DNA from: an uncultured Pelagibacteraceae bacterium
GTDB taxonomy: Bacteria > Pseudomonadota > Alphaproteobacteria > Pelagibacterales > AG-422-B15
Direction of reading: 5' to 3'
Length of the DNA stretch: 64,000 nucleotides
Assembly (NCBI GenBank): GCA_902544065.1
Contig: CACCAS010000005.1
Coordinates: 46,857 to 110,856 of the forward strand
The notes below the pieces were generated by a model. That model saw only the letters and a program-made list of their open reading frames with translations, was not told where the DNA came from and did no database searches. Position numbers and translations under genes: made by a program. Positions 14,249-23,499 of the stretch are shown one piece after another. Positions within the stretch are counted from its first letter, which is position 1; every line of letters starts with the position of its first letter.

Positions 14249-14683
14249 TTATTCACCCTTTTTCTTTGTTGTCTTTTTCTTTGCTACTGCCTTTTTTTTC
14301 ACAGAGACATCTTCACCTTTAATTTTCTCTTTTGCAGAAGCTTTCTTGGTTGTTTTCACTGCAGCAAATCCTGGTATGTCCAATGAATTAACTTTTAAGA
14401 AAGTAATATCCTGCCTATGTCCATTAAGTCTTCTGTAATTTTTTCTTCTCTTTTTCTTAAATACTAATATTTTTCTATCGCGATCTTGCTTTACTATCTC
14501 AGCGCTAACTTTGGCTCCATTAATTTGAGGAGAACCAACAGAAAATTGTTCGCCATTGCAAGCAAACAATACCTCATTTATTGTAATTTTGTCACCATCT
14601 TTGCCCTCAAGCTTGTTAACTGTTAGAACGGTGTCCTGGCTTACTTTATATTGTTTCCCACCAGTTGAGATTATTGCAAACAT
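14249..14683 (-). CDS. rplU: 50S ribosomal protein L21 with lysine/alanine-rich tail
   Basis: The L21 core begins [20 protein letters not shown] at the ATG at 14683; the frame is open further upstream, but homologues start here. [17 protein letters not shown] is the conserved rRNA-binding block. After about residue 104 the protein has a roughly 40-residue extension rich in Lys, Ala and Glu, which is typical of alphaproteobacterial L21 and probably disordered. It is the first gene of the minus-strand run; its promoter should lie in 14684-14847. Confidence 0.95.
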   Translation of the reverse strand: MFAIISTGGKQYKVSQDTVLTVNKLEGKDGDKITINEVLFACNGEQFSVGSPQINGAKVSAEIVKQDRDRKILVFKKKRRKNYRRLNGHRQDITFLKVNSLDIPGFAAVKTTKKASAKEKIKGEDVSVKKKAVAKKKTTKKKGE

Positions 14684-14847
14684 AATAAATTTGATTTTTT
14701 GATTTTTAAGTCTGGCTGAATATATACCCCACTTTTCTGCTGTCAATAGCCATAATTTTGTTAAAAAAACTTAAAATCAATGGTTTTTAAGCATAAAATA
14801 TACGTATATATATCTTGCTAGTTCAATTTTAATTAATTTATTCGATT

Positions 14848-16062
14848 ATGGTATTTTTGGTAAAACCATTTAAGGCATATAGGCCATTGAAGCGACGTTT
14901 GGAAGAAGTGGTCTTACCAACATTTGATAATCTAACAGACAAGCAGTTAAAAAAAATATTAAATCAGTCAGAATACAATTTCCTTAATGTTGTAAGTCCC
15001 AAAGCGTTTTATCCAAACATTTCTAAAAAAAATTCTAAAAAACATGCCTTTGATCATTTGGAGGCAATGATTAAAAATAAAATTATTATTCAGGAAAAAA
15101 GTGAATCTTTCTACGTATACTGTTTAAATAAATATGATAAAAGTCAGTTCGGTATAGTAGCATCAATTGAATTTGATAGAAGAAATAAAAGAATTTTAAA
15201 ACACGAAGCAATTTATAAGGCTCGTTCAAATTCTATATTAGAGACAATAGAGCACACTAAGATGCAAATTGGCCCTGTCTATCTTTCATATAAAGATAAA
15301 ATTAATATGAATTTGATTTTTTCAAAATATAAAATTAAAAAACCACTTTATAAATATAAGTCCGCTGGTGGCACAACTCGCTCATTATGGAAAGTTGATA
15401 ATATTAAAGATATTAATTTGATAGCAAAAAGATTATCTAGCATAAAACAATATTATATTGCTGATGGGCATCATCGATTTGATGCAATTGAAACCCTTGA
15501 CAAAAAAATTAATACTAATTCGAGTAAAAAAAAGAAGATAAATCTTTTAACAGCAATTTTTGATGAGCAGTCAGTTAATATTCTAAGTTTTCATCGATTA
15601 GCAAAGTTCAATAAATTTAATTCGAAAAAATTTATAGACTCATTAAATAAAAAATTCATGATCTCAAAAAAATCTAGGTTTCAAAATCCTGTTAAACCTG
15701 GTGATCTGATGATATATTTGAATAAATCTTGGTATAGTGTTTCGCTTAGATCGGATCCTAAAATATATTCTAAATATGAGACTGATGTAGATATAGTTGA
15801 AAAAATAATTATAAAAAATATCGCTAATAAAAATCAGAACAACTCCCTTATCTCCGTTATTAATCTGCCCGGTCTCAGCGTTCATAAAAAATTAATGAAA
15901 GAGGTAGACTCAAGAAGGGCTGATATTGGATTTTTCATTTGCCCAATGCCGATGAAAAAGATAATGTCCATAGCGGATAGAGGTAAGACAGTGCCTAAAA
16001 AATCTACTTACTTTGATCCTAAGCCAGCAGATGGCTTGGTAAATTTATTAATGGATATATAA
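14848..16062 (+). CDS. DUF1015 family protein linked to serine synthesis
   Basis: A 404-residue DUF1015 protein. Family features seen are the start VKPFKAYRP, the YKARSNSILETIEHT segment and the strongly conserved IADGHHRFDAIETL motif near residue 210. The biochemical function of DUF1015 is unsettled; the GHHR motif resembles a ParB-like nuclease/kinase fold site, and in Thermococcales a ParB-like serine kinase contains a related motif. It is followed two bases later by serC and then serA, so a role in serine or phosphoserine metabolism is a reasonable inference from position. Starting ATG follows an AT-rich divergent promoter region. Confidence 0.85.
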   Translation: MVFLVKPFKAYRPLKRRLEEVVLPTFDNLTDKQLKKILNQSEYNFLNVVSPKAFYPNISKKNSKKHAFDHLEAMIKNKIIIQEKSESFYVYCLNKYDKSQFGIVASIEFDRRNKRILKHEAIYKARSNSILETIEHTKMQIGPVYLSYKDKINMNLIFSKYKIKKPLYKYKSAGGTTRSLWKVDNIKDINLIAKRLSSIKQYYIADGHHRFDAIETLDKKINTNSSKKKKINLLTAIFDEQSVNILSFHRLAKFNKFNSKKFIDSLNKKFMISKKSRFQNPVKPGDLMIYLNKSWYSVSLRSDPKIYSKYETDVDIVEKIIIKNIANKNQNNSLISVINLPGLSVHKKLMKEVDSRRADIGFFICPMPMKKIMSIADRGKTVPKKSTYFDPKPADGLVNLLMDI

Positions 16063-16063
16063 A

Positions 16064-17224
16064 ATGGAAAAACCGACATCAAAACCGCATTACCCTTACT
16101 TTTCTTCTGGACCTTGTGCTAAGCCTCCTGGATGGTCATTAGACAAGTTAAAAAATGCAGCGTTATCAAGATCACATCGTTCTGGTGCAGCAGTTAAAAA
16201 ATTACAAGAAGTCATTAATAAATCAAGAGAAATACTTCAAATACCTGACGATTACTTAATAGGAATTGTACCTGCTTCTGATACAGGTGCGGTAGAGATG
16301 GCTATGTGGTGTATGTTGGGTCAGAGAGGTGTTGAGGTATATTCTTGGGAAAACTTTGGACATGACTGGAATATTGATGCAGGTGAACAACTGCCTCTTG
16401 ATAATAAAATTTTAGTTAAAGCAGACTATGGAGATATCCCTGACTTTTCGAAAAGTAATCCTGACAATGATATTGTATTCACATGGAATGGTACAACTGC
16501 AGGAGTAAGAATTAAAAATACTGATTGGATAAGTAATGATCGTAAAGGATTAACTATTTGCGATGCCACCTCTGCAGTATTTTCAATGGAAATGGATTGG
16601 CCAAAACTTGATGTAATTACATATTCATGGCAAAAAGTTCTTGGCAGTGAAGCTGCTCATGGAATGTTAATTTTATCACCAAGGGCCGTAGAGCGGCTTG
16701 AAAGCTTTACGCCACCATGGCCTATTCCAAAAGTATTTAGGCTAGCGCAAAATCAAAAATTAATATCGGGAATTTTTTCTGGCACCACAATTAATACACC
16801 CTCAATGATAAGTGTAGAGGATGTTTTAAACTCTCTTAATTGGTCCAATGAAATTGGTGGAATTTCAAAATTAATAGAAATATCTGAAAACAACTTAAAA
16901 ATAGTAAGTGATTGGATTGAAACAAATGAGAATTTTGAGTTTTTAGCGAAGGATCCAAAAACAAGGTCCTGTACATCCATATGTATCATACCTAAAGATG
17001 AGTGGTTTAAATCTTTGAATAGTGATGATCAGAAAAAGTTTATGGCTGAAGTATGTTCCCAATTAGAAACTAATGAAGCTGGTTATGATTTAAATTCATA
17101 CAAAACAGCTCCACCAGGAATTAGAATTTGGGGAGGCTCTACGGTTGAAAATAAAAACGTTGAACTGGTTCTTCCATGGATTGATTGGGCATATTCATCT
17201 GTAAAATCAAACTTTCAAAAATGA
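16064..17224 (+). CDS. serC: Phosphoserine aminotransferase
   Basis: A 386-residue PLP enzyme, fold type I, converting 3-phosphohydroxypyruvate to phosphoserine. The N-terminus PHYPYFSSGPCAKPPGW and the AALSRSHRSGAAVKKL segment are typical of the alphaproteobacterial/archaeal-type SerC. The PLP lysine is in TYSWQKVLGSEAAHGM (about residue 195). The C-terminus has RIWGGSTVENKNVELVLPWIDWAY. The stop overlaps the serA start in an ATGA. Confidence 0.95.
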   Translation: MEKPTSKPHYPYFSSGPCAKPPGWSLDKLKNAALSRSHRSGAAVKKLQEVINKSREILQIPDDYLIGIVPASDTGAVEMAMWCMLGQRGVEVYSWENFGHDWNIDAGEQLPLDNKILVKADYGDIPDFSKSNPDNDIVFTWNGTTAGVRIKNTDWISNDRKGLTICDATSAVFSMEMDWPKLDVITYSWQKVLGSEAAHGMLILSPRAVERLESFTPPWPIPKVFRLAQNQKLISGIFSGTTINTPSMISVEDVLNSLNWSNEIGGISKLIEISENNLKIVSDWIETNENFEFLAKDPKTRSCTSICIIPKDEWFKSLNSDDQKKFMAEVCSQLETNEAGYDLNSYKTAPPGIRIWGGSTVENKNVELVLPWIDWAYSSVKSNFQK

Positions 17225-18162
17225 ATAAAGTTTTAATTGCAGACAATGTATCTGATGCTGTATTTGGAGTTTTTGAAAAATATAAAATAGAATATGATCA
17301 AAAGGTCGGATTGAGTGAAGACGCAATTTGTGCTGAAATTGGAAATTACTCAGGTCTTGTTATAAGGTCAGCTGTTACAGTTTCTGAAAAAATTATTGAA
17401 AGTGCTGGAAATTTAAAAGTTATTGGTCGACCTGGAGTTGGCGTTGATAACGTTGACCTTGAGGCGGCATCAAAGAAAAATATAGTGGTGATGAATACTC
17501 CACTTGGAAATGTTCAGGCTACCGCTGAGCTTACATTCTCTATCATTCATGCATTAATGAGAAATATAACAAATGCTAATCAATCAATGCACAATAAAAA
17601 ATGGGAAAAAAAGAAATTTATTGGCTCTGAAATGCTTGGAAAGACAATTGGTGTTGTGGGATTTGGAAATATAGGAAAAAAGATTTGTGAAATTTCAAAA
17701 GCTTATGGCATGAATGTTGTTGTAAATAGTTCTTCACTATCAACTGATGACGAAAGTAAATACGGTATAAGTAATCTTTCCTTTGATGAGTTAATTGCAC
17801 AATCAGATATTATTACTTTTCATAATAAATTATCAGATAAATCAAAATATATGGTCAATAGTGAGTCAATAAGTAAAATGAAAAAAACTGCGATTATTAT
17901 TAATTGTGCAAGAGGGGGCATTGTAAATGAAAATGATGTCAAATTAGCCCTAGATGAACATGGCCTAGCTGGGTATGGGTGCGATGTTTATGAAACTGAG
18001 CCACAAACAGATAGCATTTTTAGTGGGATGCATAATGTTGTAATGACCCCACACATTGGCGCAAGCACAGCTGAAGCTCAAGAAAAAGTTGCTGTACAGA
18101 TAGCAGAACAAATAGCTGATTATCTTCTTAACAACAACATTGTTAATCAAGTAAATTCTTAG
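17221..18162 (+). CDS. serA: D-3-phosphoglycerate dehydrogenase, short form
   Basis: I use the ATG at 17221, which overlaps the serC stop (ATGA); an upstream in-frame ATG at 17185 would lie inside serC. The 313-residue product has the NAD motif TIGVVGFGNIGKKI and the catalytic triad: Arg in NCARGGIVNE, Glu in YETEPQTD and His in MTPHIGAST. It ends soon after the catalytic domain and lacks the intervening and ACT domains of the roughly 525-residue SerA that mediate serine feedback. Operon position supports SerA over another 2-hydroxyacid dehydrogenase. Confidence 0.9.
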   Translation: MNKVLIADNVSDAVFGVFEKYKIEYDQKVGLSEDAICAEIGNYSGLVIRSAVTVSEKIIESAGNLKVIGRPGVGVDNVDLEAASKKNIVVMNTPLGNVQATAELTFSIIHALMRNITNANQSMHNKKWEKKKFIGSEMLGKTIGVVGFGNIGKKICEISKAYGMNVVVNSSSLSTDDESKYGISNLSFDELIAQSDIITFHNKLSDKSKYMVNSESISKMKKTAIIINCARGGIVNENDVKLALDEHGLAGYGCDVYETEPQTDSIFSGMHNVVMTPHIGASTAEAQEKVAVQIAEQIADYLLNNNIVNQVNS

Positions 18163-18881
18163 TGTCTAATCAGTTAATATTAATCAGGCACGGTAAAAGT
18201 GTTTGGAATAAAAAAAATATTTTTACTGGCTGGGTTGATGTTGATTTAGACTCTGAAGGAACAAGTGAAGCATTAAAGGCCGCTGATTTAATCTCAAAAG
18301 TAAATCTTAAACCAACAGCAGCATTTACTTCTTACCTAAAGAGAGCTCAAGAAACTCTGAACATAATAGTAAAAAATTTAAAATTAAACGATGTAGAAGT
18401 AAATTATGCATGGGAATTAAATGAAAGACACTATGGTGCTCTTCAAGGTTTAAATAAAGATGAAGTTAAAGAGAAATATGGAGAAGAACAATTTCTTAAA
18501 TGGCGCCGGGGATATAACACTCCTCCACCAGCGTTAAATGCTGATAGTGAGATGAACCCAAAACTTGATCCTATATATAAGGGAATTACAAATTTACCTT
18601 TAACAGAATGCTTAGCAGATACTTATGAGAGAGTAATTCCCTATTGGGAGAATAACATAAAGCCAATAGTACTAAAAAATACTACTATTATTTCGGCACA
18701 TGGAAACAGCTTGCGTGCTCTTTGCAAATATCTTTTTTCTGTTTCAGACAAGGACATAGTGAATTTAGAAATTCCCACAGGGAATCCTCTGATGATAACC
18801 TTAAATAATAGTTGCAAAATACAGTCGGCAAGTTATCTTGATCCCCTCAGATCGGAAAATTTGCCAGATATTGGCGCTTAA
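18162..18881 (+). CDS. gpmA: 2,3-bisphosphoglycerate-dependent phosphoglycerate mutase
   Basis: A 239-residue histidine phosphatase superfamily mutase. LILIRHGKSVWNKKNIFTGW contains the phospho-accepting histidine (RHG), ELNERHYGALQGLNK is the second motif and IISAHGNSLRALCKYL carries the second histidine. It starts with GTG overlapping the serA TAG. Linkage to serC/serA puts production of 3-phosphoglycerate beside serine synthesis. Confidence 0.95.
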   Translation: MSNQLILIRHGKSVWNKKNIFTGWVDVDLDSEGTSEALKAADLISKVNLKPTAAFTSYLKRAQETLNIIVKNLKLNDVEVNYAWELNERHYGALQGLNKDEVKEKYGEEQFLKWRRGYNTPPPALNADSEMNPKLDPIYKGITNLPLTECLADTYERVIPYWENNIKPIVLKNTTIISAHGNSLRALCKYLFSVSDKDIVNLEIPTGNPLMITLNNSCKIQSASYLDPLRSENLPDIGA

Positions 18882-18893
18882 AGAGGTACATTT

Positions 18894-20066
18894 ATGAATG
18901 AAGTTTTTATCACATCCGCTGTTAGAACAGCTGTAGGTTCTTTCAATGGATCATTAGCAAACATGCCTGCTCATGACTTGGGCAAAATTGTAATTAAAGA
19001 AGCTATCGGTAGGTCTAATGTTGAGGCTTCTGAAGTAGAGGAAGTTATACTAGGTCAAGTATTAACGGCCGCGACTGGCCAGAATCCAGCAAGACAAGCG
19101 GCAATAAATGCAGGTTTAAATAAGGAAACACCAGCTTGGCTTGTAAATCAAGTGTGTGGATCCGGACTAAGAAGCGTGGCACTAGCGTATCAAGCGATCA
19201 TGAACAATGATGCAAATATTATTGTTGCTGGCGGCCAGGAGTCTATGAGTCAATCTCCTCATTGTTCTCATTTAAGAAATGGAACAAAAATGGGAGATAA
19301 CCAAATGGTGGACTCAATGATTAAAGACGGCCTCTGGGATGCTTTCAATGGATATCATATGGGTACAACAGCTGAGAATGTTGCTCAACAATGGCAAATA
19401 ACTCGTGATCAACAAGACGAATTTGCTGTAGAGTCTCAAAAGAGAGCAAGCAAGGCAAAATCTGAAGGTATATTTAAAGATGAAATTGTTGGCGTTGAAA
19501 TAAAAACAAGAAAAGAAACTGTTGTCTTTGATAGCGATGAATACATTAAGGATAATGTACAGTTAGAAAAACTTGCGACTCTAAGACCAGCTTTTTCAAA
19601 AGAAGGTACTGTAACAGCAGCCAATGCGAGTGGAATTAACGATGGTGCTGCGGCAATGACTGTTATGTCTGGAGAAGAAGTTAAGAAAAAAAATATAGAA
19701 CCTATCGCTCGTATTGTTTCATGGGCAAGTGCTGGAGTTGATCCTTCAATAATGGGCACTGGTCCAATACCGGCCAGTAGAAAAGCCTTAGAAAAAGCTG
19801 GATGGAGTGTTGCTGACTTAGATTTGATTGAGTCAAATGAAGCTTTTGCAGCCCAATCATGTGCAGTAAATAAAGAAATGGGCTGGGATACATCTAAAGT
19901 AAATGTCAATGGCGGAGCTATTGCAATTGGCCATCCAATCGGTGCTTCTGGAGCAAGAATCTTAGTGACATTATTAAATCAAATGAAGAGACAAGATGCG
20001 AAAAAAGGCCTTGCAACACTATGCATTGGCGGTGGCATGGGTGTCGCTTTATGTGTTGAAAGATAA
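18894..20066 (+). CDS. phaA: Acetyl-CoA acetyltransferase (beta-ketothiolase)
   Basis: A 390-residue thiolase. The acyl-accepting cysteine is in [17 protein letters not shown], the histidine in [10 protein letters not shown]...[19 protein letters not shown], and the second cysteine in [18 protein letters not shown]. It condenses two acetyl-CoA to acetoacetyl-CoA. The next gene is an acetoacetyl-CoA reductase. No PHB synthase is in the window, and the ethylmalonyl-CoA genes 12 kb away also need 3-hydroxybutyryl-CoA, so these two genes may feed that pathway rather than polymer storage. Confidence 0.93.
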   Translation: MNEVFITSAVRTAVGSFNGSLANMPAHDLGKIVIKEAIGRSNVEASEVEEVILGQVLTAATGQNPARQAAINAGLNKETPAWLVNQVCGSGLRSVALAYQAIMNNDANIIVAGGQESMSQSPHCSHLRNGTKMGDNQMVDSMIKDGLWDAFNGYHMGTTAENVAQQWQITRDQQDEFAVESQKRASKAKSEGIFKDEIVGVEIKTRKETVVFDSDEYIKDNVQLEKLATLRPAFSKEGTVTAANASGINDGAAAMTVMSGEEVKKKNIEPIARIVSWASAGVDPSIMGTGPIPASRKALEKAGWSVADLDLIESNEAFAAQSCAVNKEMGWDTSKVNVNGGAIAIGHPIGASGARILVTLLNQMKRQDAKKGLATLCIGGGMGVALCVER

Positions 20067-20079
20067 AAAGGAGAATATT

Positions 20080-20802
20080 ATGACAAAAGTAGCATTAGTA
20101 ACTGGTGGAACAAGAGGAATTGGTGCAGCAATATCCATAGCGCTAAAGAATAGTGGATGTAAAGTTGCAGCAACATACGGCTCAAATTCTGAGGCTGCTG
20201 AAAAATTTTCATCTGAAAATGGAGTAGAGGTCTTTAAATGGAATGTAGCTGATCCAGCTGCATGTGAAGATGGCGTTAAACAAGTAGTTGAAAAATTAGG
20301 AGCTGTTGACATCCTGGTAAACAATGCTGGAATTACTAAAGCTGCAATGACACACAAGATGACAATTGAGCAATGGGATGATGTCATCAGAGTTGATTTA
20401 GATTCAGTTTTTTATATGACACGATGTGTACTCGATGGCATGAGAGAAAAAGGATTTGGAAGAATTATTTCGATTTCATCAATTAATGGTCAAAAGGGTC
20501 AAATGGGTGTTGTTAACTATAGTGCTGCAAAAGCAGGAGTAATTGGTTTTACTAAAGCACTTGCTCAAGAGACAGCAAGAAAGAACATTACCGTCAATGC
20601 TGTTGCACCAGGTTACATTAGCACCGAATTACTTGCTGATACCCCAGAAAAAGTCATGGAGGGAATTCTTGCTCAAATTCCAATAGGCCGGTTAGGTACA
20701 GTTGATGAAGTATCAAGAATTGTTACTTTTCTTGCAAGCGATGATGCCGGATTTATAACTGGTTCAACCATATCTGCAAATGGTGGTCAGTACTTCTCTT
20801 AA
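20080..20802 (+). CDS. phaB: Acetoacetyl-CoA reductase (SDR family)
   Basis: The start at 20080 follows an AAAAGGAG ribosome site; an earlier in-frame ATG lies inside the thiolase gene. The 240-residue SDR has ALVTGGTRGIGAAI for NADP(H), NNAG, the catalytic serine in IISISSINGQKGQMG and YSAAKAG with the Tyr-Lys pair. The sequence around FYMTRCVLDGMREKGFGRI matches PhaB more closely than FabG. It makes (R)-3-hydroxybutyryl-CoA. Its 3' end overlaps the opposing gloB by four bases. Confidence 0.92.
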   Translation: MTKVALVTGGTRGIGAAISIALKNSGCKVAATYGSNSEAAEKFSSENGVEVFKWNVADPAACEDGVKQVVEKLGAVDILVNNAGITKAAMTHKMTIEQWDDVIRVDLDSVFYMTRCVLDGMREKGFGRIISISSINGQKGQMGVVNYSAAKAGVIGFTKALAQETARKNITVNAVAPGYISTELLADTPEKVMEGILAQIPIGRLGTVDEVSRIVTFLASDDAGFITGSTISANGGQYFS

Positions 20803-21557
20803 AAATTATCTTTAAGATTTCGTATATGGGTGAATACGTTCTCAGGACTTTTTTCAATAAGGCCTAAAGCCTCACTAATTTGATTATTATCTGCTTGTAA
20901 AAAAATATTCAATTTTTTTTCCTCTTGAATTGTTGAGGGTATAGAGGATAAATTTTTTGAATATAAATTTTCTAGTTCATTTATTTTACCTTTTAACTCA
21001 TCACTAGGCAAAATCGAGTAGATAAATTTAGCATTGCTCAAAGTATACTCATGCCCACAATATATTTTTGTTTCATCAGGCAGATCCCTGATTTTTTTAA
21101 GTGATTCCCACATCATTTTAGGAGTGCCCTCAAACAGTCTTCCACAGCCAAGGGAAAACAGAGTATCGCCTGTAAAAACTGACTTTTCTCTATGAAAATA
21201 AAATGCAATATGACCAACTGTGTGGCCTGAAATTTCAAAAATCTCAGACTCTATATCGCCAAACTGCCACTTATCTCCCTCTTTAAGGTGAATATCAATG
21301 CCAGGAATTCTATCTTTATCTTTTTCGCCACCTACAATACTACATTTATATTTTTCTTTAAGTTCATAATTTCCACCAACATGATCAAAATGATGATGAG
21401 TATTCAAAATATATTTTAATTTTAAATTATTTTTTTCTAAGCAATCAATGACAGGGCTGGCTTCAGATGGATCTACTACAAATGCTTCATTATTTTCATT
21501 ATAGCATACATATGCATAATTATCGGATAGGCACTTAACAATGAGAGTTTTAAACAT
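20799..21557 (-). CDS. gloB: Hydroxyacylglutathione hydrolase (glyoxalase II)
   Basis: A 252-residue metallo-beta-lactamase fold hydrolase. The metal motif THHHFDHVGG near residue 53, GHTVGHIAFYF, VFTGDTLFSLGCGRLFEGTP and the C-terminal GHEYTLSNAKFI are all present. It hydrolyses S-lactoylglutathione to lactate and glutathione in methylglyoxal detoxification. The gene is last of the metX-metW-gloB run; metW is one base upstream. Confidence 0.94.
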   Translation of the reverse strand: MFKTLIVKCLSDNYAYVCYNENNEAFVVDPSEASPVIDCLEKNNLKLKYILNTHHHFDHVGGNYELKEKYKCSIVGGEKDKDRIPGIDIHLKEGDKWQFGDIESEIFEISGHTVGHIAFYFHREKSVFTGDTLFSLGCGRLFEGTPKMMWESLKKIRDLPDETKIYCGHEYTLSNAKFIYSILPSDELKGKINELENLYSKNLSSIPSTIQEEKKLNIFLQADNNQISEALGLIEKSPENVFTHIRNLKDNF

Positions 21558-21558
21558 A

Positions 21559-22176
21559 TTAATTTTTTATTTTAGAAACTAAAAATAAACCAACTTCATT
21601 AAAATAACTATTCAAAAGATTTTTTCCATTAAATTTATTTAGTTTGTTTGTTTTTAAATTTGCTTGCTTTTCAATTTTAATTCCTGTTTCATCACATAAA
21701 TCAATGAAATCATTTATAGTACAGAAGTGAAGATTAGGAGTTTCATGCCAAGAGTAACTTAATTTCTCACTTATAGGCATTTTTCGATTAAGTAATAGGC
21801 TTGTAGCAATTTTCCAATGACCAAAATTAGGAAAAGAGATTATTGCCTTGCTTGAAATTCTAACTAATTCTGACAAAACATTTTTAGGACTTTTTGTTGC
21901 CTGTAAGGTGTAAGTAAGTATAGAGTAATCAAACAAATTATCTGGATAATCATATAAGTCTAAATCAGCATCACCTTCGATTACAGAAATTCCTTTCGAA
22001 AGACAGAGTTGAACTTTTTGTTGATCAATCTCCATGCCTCTACCATCAATATCTTTTTCTTCTTTCAAGAATTCAAGCAAAGAACCGTCGTTACAGCCTA
22101 CATCAATTACAGATGACATAGCTGGTATTAAATCAGCAATGATCTTAAAGTCTTTTTTTTCATTAATTAAGCTCAT
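21559..22176 (-). CDS. metW: Methionine biosynthesis protein MetW
   Basis: A 205-residue Rossmann methyltransferase-like protein. The SAM-type glycine motif is VIDVGCNDGSLLEFL, followed by the MetW-typical KGISVIEGDADLDL, DNLFDYSILTYTLQAT and PNFGHWKIATSLL blocks. MetW partners MetX in homoserine acetylation in proteobacteria; its catalytic role is not settled. It overlaps the metX stop by four bases, so both are under the same SAM-II leader. Confidence 0.94.
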   Translation of the reverse strand: MSLINEKKDFKIIADLIPAMSSVIDVGCNDGSLLEFLKEEKDIDGRGMEIDQQKVQLCLSKGISVIEGDADLDLYDYPDNLFDYSILTYTLQATKSPKNVLSELVRISSKAIISFPNFGHWKIATSLLLNRKMPISEKLSYSWHETPNLHFCTINDFIDLCDETGIKIEKQANLKTNKLNKFNGKNLLNSYFNEVGLFLVSKIKN

Positions 22177-23288
22177 AAATTTTCATAAGTTGATTTAATA
22201 AATCCTTGCATAGCTTCAAAAAGCTTAGGCTCTTCAAGTAGAAATGAGTCATGTCCACCGTCAGTTTCAATTTCAATAAAACTTACATTTATTCCTAAAG
22301 TATTAAATACTTTTACAATTTTTTTATTCTCTGAGGTTGGGTAAAGCCAATCGCTTGTAAAAGAAATACACAAAACTTTTGAGCTTGTGTTTTTAAATGA
22401 TTCAATTAGTGAGCCATTGTTACTTGACGAAACGTCAAAATAATCCATTGCACGAGTAATATATAAATAACTATTAGCATCAAAGCGGTCTACAAATGTA
22501 AATCCTTGGTGCCTTAAATAACTTTCAATTTGGAAATCAGCATCAAAAGAATAATCTAAACTATTCTTATCTTGCAGATTTCTTCCAAACTTGCTGTGCA
22601 AAGCGTCTTTAGATAGATAAGAGATATGGGCTGCCATTCTCGCAACTGATAGACCTTTTAAAGGTTTATTGTCAGAATTATAATAATTACCTGAATTCCA
22701 ATTTGGATCAGCCATAATGGATTGTCTAGCAAGTTCATTTAATGCAATATTCTGCGCTGAATGATTTGTCGCAGTTGCAATTGGAATAGCAGAATGAACC
22801 ATCTTAGGAAATTTTGATAGCCATTCAAGAACTAGCATTCCGCCCATAGATCCACCTGTCACACAAAAAATTTTTTCAATACCTAAATAGTCAATAAGTA
22901 GCTTTTGAGCTCTTACCATATCAGCAATTGTAATAACTGGAAAATCTGTACCATATTCTTTACCAGTTTCTGAATTTACTTCCTTTGGACCAGTTGAACC
23001 CATGCAGCCACCAATAACATTAGGACAGACTACAAAAAATTTATTTGTATCGATTGGTTTTTCAGGACCAACAATATATGACCACCATCCTTCTTTTTTT
23101 GTAATTGGGTGTTTGCTCGCAACATACTGATCGCCAGTGAGAGCATGACAAATCAAAATAGCATTATCCTTAGCGGCATTTAATTTACCGTAAGTTGTAT
23201 AAGCTGTTTTAATGCTTTTCAGCGATTTACCACAATCCAGAACAAGAGCCTGTTCTTTTGCTAATTCTACTATTTTGTTTTCACTCAT
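22173..23288 (-). CDS. metX: Homoserine O-acetyltransferase MetX
   Basis: The annotated start is the ATG at 23288 (MSENKIVEL); a TTG ten codons upstream is open but lies inside the leader terminator. The 371-residue alpha/beta hydrolase has NAILICHALTGDQYVAS, GGCMGSTGPKE, the nucleophile serine in VTGGSMGGMLVLEW, and the acid/base residues in SDWLYPTSE and DGGHDSFLLEE. It acetylates (or, in some relatives, succinylates) homoserine for methionine synthesis. Expression is under the SAM-II riboswitch found just upstream. Confidence 0.95.
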   Translation of the reverse strand: MSENKIVELAKEQALVLDCGKSLKSIKTAYTTYGKLNAAKDNAILICHALTGDQYVASKHPITKKEGWWSYIVGPEKPIDTNKFFVVCPNVIGGCMGSTGPKEVNSETGKEYGTDFPVITIADMVRAQKLLIDYLGIEKIFCVTGGSMGGMLVLEWLSKFPKMVHSAIPIATATNHSAQNIALNELARQSIMADPNWNSGNYYNSDNKPLKGLSVARMAAHISYLSKDALHSKFGRNLQDKNSLDYSFDADFQIESYLRHQGFTFVDRFDANSYLYITRAMDYFDVSSSNNGSLIESFKNTSSKVLCISFTSDWLYPTSENKKIVKVFNTLGINVSFIEIETDGGHDSFLLEEPKLFEAMQGFIKSTYENL

Positions 23289-23298
23289 TTGTTTAACC

Positions 23299-23334
23299 AA
23301 AAAAAAACCACCTAACAACTAAGTTTGGTGGTTT
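23299..23334 (-). terminator. Rho-independent terminator between SAM-II riboswitch and metX
   Basis: On the minus strand AAACCACC and GGTGGTTT form a perfect 8-bp stem around a 14-nt loop, and the 3' arm runs straight into nine T residues. It ends about ten bases before the metX start. A transcript can therefore stop after the riboswitch, which suggests transcriptional attenuation in addition to, or instead of, control of translation. Confidence 0.85.
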
Positions 23335-23338
23335 ATGT

Positions 23339-23393
23339 ACCTCTTTAGCTGCATTTTTACAGCGCCCGCAAGCTGTGCTCAAATCGGCGCAGT
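23339..23393 (-). promoter_or_regulatory. SAM-II riboswitch upstream of metX-metW
   Basis: Read on the minus strand this has the SAM-II core in order: GCGCCGATTTGAGCAC, GCTTGCGGGCGC, a GTAAAAATG linker and the 3' pseudoknot strand GCAGCTAAAGAGG. The first GCGCC pairs with GGGCGC to form P1, and the CGATTTGA and GCTAAAGAGG segments are the conserved SAM-II pseudoknot elements. It lies directly upstream of metX, the classical alphaproteobacterial target of this class. High SAM should lower metX-metW expression. Confidence 0.92.
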
Positions 23394-23499
23394 AACTGTA
23401 TTATATATTCAAATCAGTAATGTCAAATTAGAAGATTAAATATTTCAAAGATTTTCTTTCAAAATAAACAATATTCACCTATTTATACCGAATTATTAT

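Noticed and set aside
23289..23318. TTG start ten codons upstream of metX
   Set aside because: These codons are the loop, arm and T-run of the leader terminator, so they are not coding.
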